From JANNVK01 sp031414415 (GTDB lineage: Bacteria; Acidobacteriota; Blastocatellia; Pyrinomonadales; Pyrinomonadaceae), in assembly GCA_031414415.1 (NCBI GenBank), contig JANNVK010000225.1:10358-74357 (forward strand): DNA of 64,000 nucleotides, written 5' to 3'. A program made the position numbers and the translations under genes. Under the pieces are notes generated by a model. That model did no database searches, had not been told where the DNA came from, and saw nothing but the letters and a program-made list of their open reading frames with translations. This document shows, piece after piece, positions 62,901-64,000 of this stretch. Each line of letters starts with the position of its first letter. Positions within the stretch are counted from its first letter, which is position 1.

Positions 62901-63126
62901 TACCGCTTGCAAGTTGTTGCTGGCTGATGGCACCAGAATCAGCACAACCTCCACAACCACCATTTTTGGTAATACTATTTCCCGTAACGGTTGCATTTAC
63001 TGGGTTTATCCATGTAACAGGTGAAGCCACAGCAAACACAAATTGATTTGCCAATAATATAGATAAAGTTAACATTATTGTTTCAAACGCATATTTTGAA
63101 ACAAATTTTAATTTACAATTTTTCAT
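59959..63126 (-). CDS. Large secreted beta-helix / CBM6 / fibronectin III protein
   Basis: 1055 residues. A signal peptide (about 14-33, ending AVASP) is followed by a beta-sandwich-like region to about 200. A right-handed parallel beta-helix (about 215-690) has repeated short strands such as NNWLRNLYVHNSG, VVRNYFGNAG and RYNKVYNN. A CBM6-type carbohydrate-binding module (about 690-860: PIEVENFDNGGQNVAYND, GEWMEYTVNVPS) and two fibronectin III domains (about 865-1055) follow. There is no membrane anchor or PEP-CTERM tail. Next to a glycan locus it may bind or cut the polymer; beta-helix proteins are often polysaccharide lyases, but catalytic residues cannot be assigned. Confidence 0.85.
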   Translation of the reverse strand: MKNCKLKFVSKYAFETIMLTLSILLANQFVFAVASPVTWINPVNATVTGNSITKNGGCGGCADSGAISQQQLASGNGYLEFTATSGSNGYIGLGNTTSNSTSNLEINYGLSFGNSAWSVREFNFTYRTDGTYAVGDVFRIAVQGTQVIYTKNGTVIYTSTLTPTYPMVVDTSLLDLVNNINSSTVDFGQIQTAPTPPTLISSRCSTYAAPTIPTQLRTFYLNASAGNDLNDGLSPATAWQTIQKANNNAIPGDLFLIRGTFANQWINPVNSENSINKITFKKEPGQSAIIETGNFGGAVSLGGQSHIVIDGFEIRNVDFPITLSNGANNIWLRNLYVHNSGQTLLRVASNNRIEDSVFTDIGNPQTNENDAVILLPGEGTDTAGNDNNVVVRNYFGNAGHAAYSDTLQGSSVGFNDNNIVAQNIFNNEWATNIAIGGRSIGTLVECNEIKNASQNTPNPTLIYPRPGIQYSGDNGIIRYNKVYNNKSYGMIIQGYIWATVQEQYPENNQIYHNTFVSNGSAGLMLGISDSGYPAAHAYVRNNTFENNIFWNNAGYDGANGNFYDIVAECYSANFPWAAGFTDGNVFRYNNASNRPFFAIVRNFAGGGNLFYDTPTLAQTTFPTWTNNTRLDPLFTNSATNDFSLLATSPLIDVGRLIPGVLYNGSAPDLGAIETAATAPPQSPYSARSANLSLTTPIEVENFDNGGQNVAYNDTFGTTSSGAYRSSPVEAVDLLANASASNGFVAYEAGAGEWMEYTVNVPSTATYTFNVRYSSQFNNGKFHIEVCDANGTGVSNCISSAQLTANSTGSWSTFADLTTSMSLTAGNGKILRLVMDTNSPDGCACVVANFDRITGAVLTAPTAPSGLVASVLSTTSMKLDWVDNSNNETSFIVQRCSGSTTCTTFATVAGGTLATNVITFTNTGLTNGTIYRYRIGAVNSVGTNYSNIATITVGIPAVPASMTATAAAGKLANLTWTSTANNVTNFEVQRCAGTTATCTATSTNWVTVSLTIPRTQLTYQDSGLTAGTTYRYRVRAVNGAGNSAYRLTTSTITALP

Positions 63127-63585
63127 GATGTTTATTTCTCCTAGCTTTATAGAAATATGACTAACACTTTCTTGTGTTTGGCATATGATTTATTTTGAGA
63201 AAAACTGCGGAACTTTTTGAGAAAGTTTGCAGTTCGCGAGTTTAACTTAAAACACGTTAGTTTAAGTTTTTGGAGTTGTCGCTTTTGTTGAATCTGAGAT
63301 TTTTAGCGAGTATCCCGTTTTCAAGTCAGACAAAACATTAAAATAATTTTAAAATATTGTCTTATTTGTGAAACAAAGTATCAACCATTAGACTTTTATT
63401 GTCAAATATATCTAAAGCATTTTTATCTTGTGAATACACTTAACTTCAATTTTTTATAAATCTTGCCTAGAAAATTCTAATATATTCGATTTACAAACAA
63501 AGAACTTCATAAAACTAGAACGAAAGCAAAAAAGCTCTAAAATTTTGATGGAAAAAATCAGTAATTGATGTTTTATTGAAAAAGT
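63127..63585. other. Divergent intergenic region
   Basis: 459 AT-rich bases between the divergent beta-helix protein and glycosyltransferase genes. No gene, RNA or clear promoter is visible; it is presumably the control region for both. Confidence 0.5.
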
Positions 63586-64000
63586 ATGAGTAATAAACTT
63601 TCAATTATAATTCCTGCTTTTAATGAGTCTGACAGGCTTAAAGATACATCTGAAAGGATTTTAAAATATGTTCAAAATCTCAGTTTTGAATCAGAATTAA
63701 TCATTGTTGACGATGGTTCAACTGATAATACAGCAGAAGTTGCTAAAAATGTTTGCACTCAATTTCCATTAATTGATACTAGAGTAATTCGATATGAGGA
63801 AAATCGTGGTAAAGGTTTTGCGGTAAAAACAGGACTTTTTGCATCAAAAGGTGACATTTCACTTTTCTCTGATGCAGATTTATCAACGCCGATTGAAGAA
63901 CTTCATAAGTTAATTGAACCAATTGAAAATGGTGACTATGACGTTACTTTCGGTTCGCGTGCATTAGACAGAAGTTTGATCGGAAATCATCAATCGTGGC
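63586..64000 (+). CDS. Family 2 glycosyltransferase, dolichyl-phosphate-type (partial)
   Basis: ATG 63586 opens a frame that runs off the window; about 138 residues are visible. It reads LSIIIPAFNESDRLKDT, LIIVDDGSTDNTAEVAK, ENRGKGFAVKTGLFASKGD, LFSDADLSTPIEEL and VTFGSRALDRS. This is the dolichol-phosphate-glucose/mannose synthase-like GT2 pattern, which charges a polyprenyl phosphate with a sugar. It extends the polysaccharide locus beyond the right edge. Confidence 0.87.
   Translation, partial: MSNKLSIIIPAFNESDRLKDTSERILKYVQNLSFESELIIVDDGSTDNTAEVAKNVCTQFPLIDTRVIRYEENRGKGFAVKTGLFASKGDISLFSDADLSTPIEELHKLIEPIENGDYDVTFGSRALDRSLIGNHQSW

Noticed and set aside
38734..64000. Exosortase/PEP-CTERM locus
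   Set aside because: Amidotransferases and glycan enzymes fit, but no exosortase or PEP-CTERM tail is visible in the window; the large secreted protein ends without such a tail.
1..64000. tRNA or rRNA genes
   Set aside because: I saw no cloverleaf with a GTTCGAATC-type T-arm or rRNA core sequence, though a tool-based scan was not possible.

Overview
The window comes from an AT-rich (by eye, clearly below 45% GC), densely coding Gram-negative bacterium. It has outer-membrane and periplasmic-type proteins, Wzx/Wzy polysaccharide genes and no phage or insertion-sequence genes. Few genes have a clear AGGAG ribosome binding site. The gene mix (Uma2, four-helix-bundle protein, a Ycf48-like propeller, HDIG and HflX neighbours, and small genes of a kind I associate with cyanobacteria) would fit a low-GC relative of the Acidobacteriota or another environmental phylum. 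I cannot assign the phylum from sequence alone.

Layout. 1-4.3 kb: a partial acidic protein, repeat arrays, then redox genes (zinc alcohol dehydrogenase, small monooxygenase, thioredoxin, Uma2, quinone reductase). 4.3-10.4 kb, minus strand: HflX, an HDIG cyclic-dinucleotide phosphodiesterase, and a homocysteine methyltransferase/MTHFR fusion. The fusion is preceded by a SAM-II-like riboswitch and an intrinsic terminator. 10.6-13.8 kb: the sulfate-activation fusion Sat-CysC faces a CysQ-like phosphatase that overlaps a PIN toxin/antitoxin pair. 13.8-21.5 kb: free-Met-sulfoxide reductase, two membrane proteins, Ycf48-like propeller, RNase HI, Rad50/SbcC-like ATPase, Sua5. 21.7-25.6 kb: a compact set of response regulator, YaiO-like outer-membrane barrel, membrane HEAT-repeat protein and PgaC-like glycan synthase. 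This is a candidate exopolysaccharide synthesis and export system. 25.7-29.7 kb: a second PIN toxin/antitoxin pair, UvrC, and a minus-strand island with a frameshifted Abi-like/PLD-nuclease gene plus three small unknown genes.

30.0-34.6 kb: an aromatic amino-acid operon (prephenate dehydratase, aminotransferase, prephenate dehydrogenase, four-helix-bundle protein, DAHP synthase/chorismate mutase). 34.8-38.7 kb: small accessory genes and a sigma-factor-like regulator. 38.7-64 kb: a large surface-polysaccharide locus with Wzy, Wzx, five glycosyltransferases (one cut by the window end), three asparagine-synthase-like amidotransferases, a formyltransferase, two methyltransferases, a deacetylase plus a deacetylase-like protein, a heparinase-type lyase and a large secreted beta-helix/CBM6/FnIII protein. 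Together these suggest a polymer of amidated, N-formylated or deacetylated acidic amino sugars. No initiating transferase, Wza/Wzc exporter or exosortase is inside the window.

The most striking feature is the intergenic DNA. Many gene junctions carry short tandem repeats with 7-bp or 9-bp periods, often as two inverted arrays. The arrays run into genes and supply stop codons, C-terminal residues and, in one case, a start codon.
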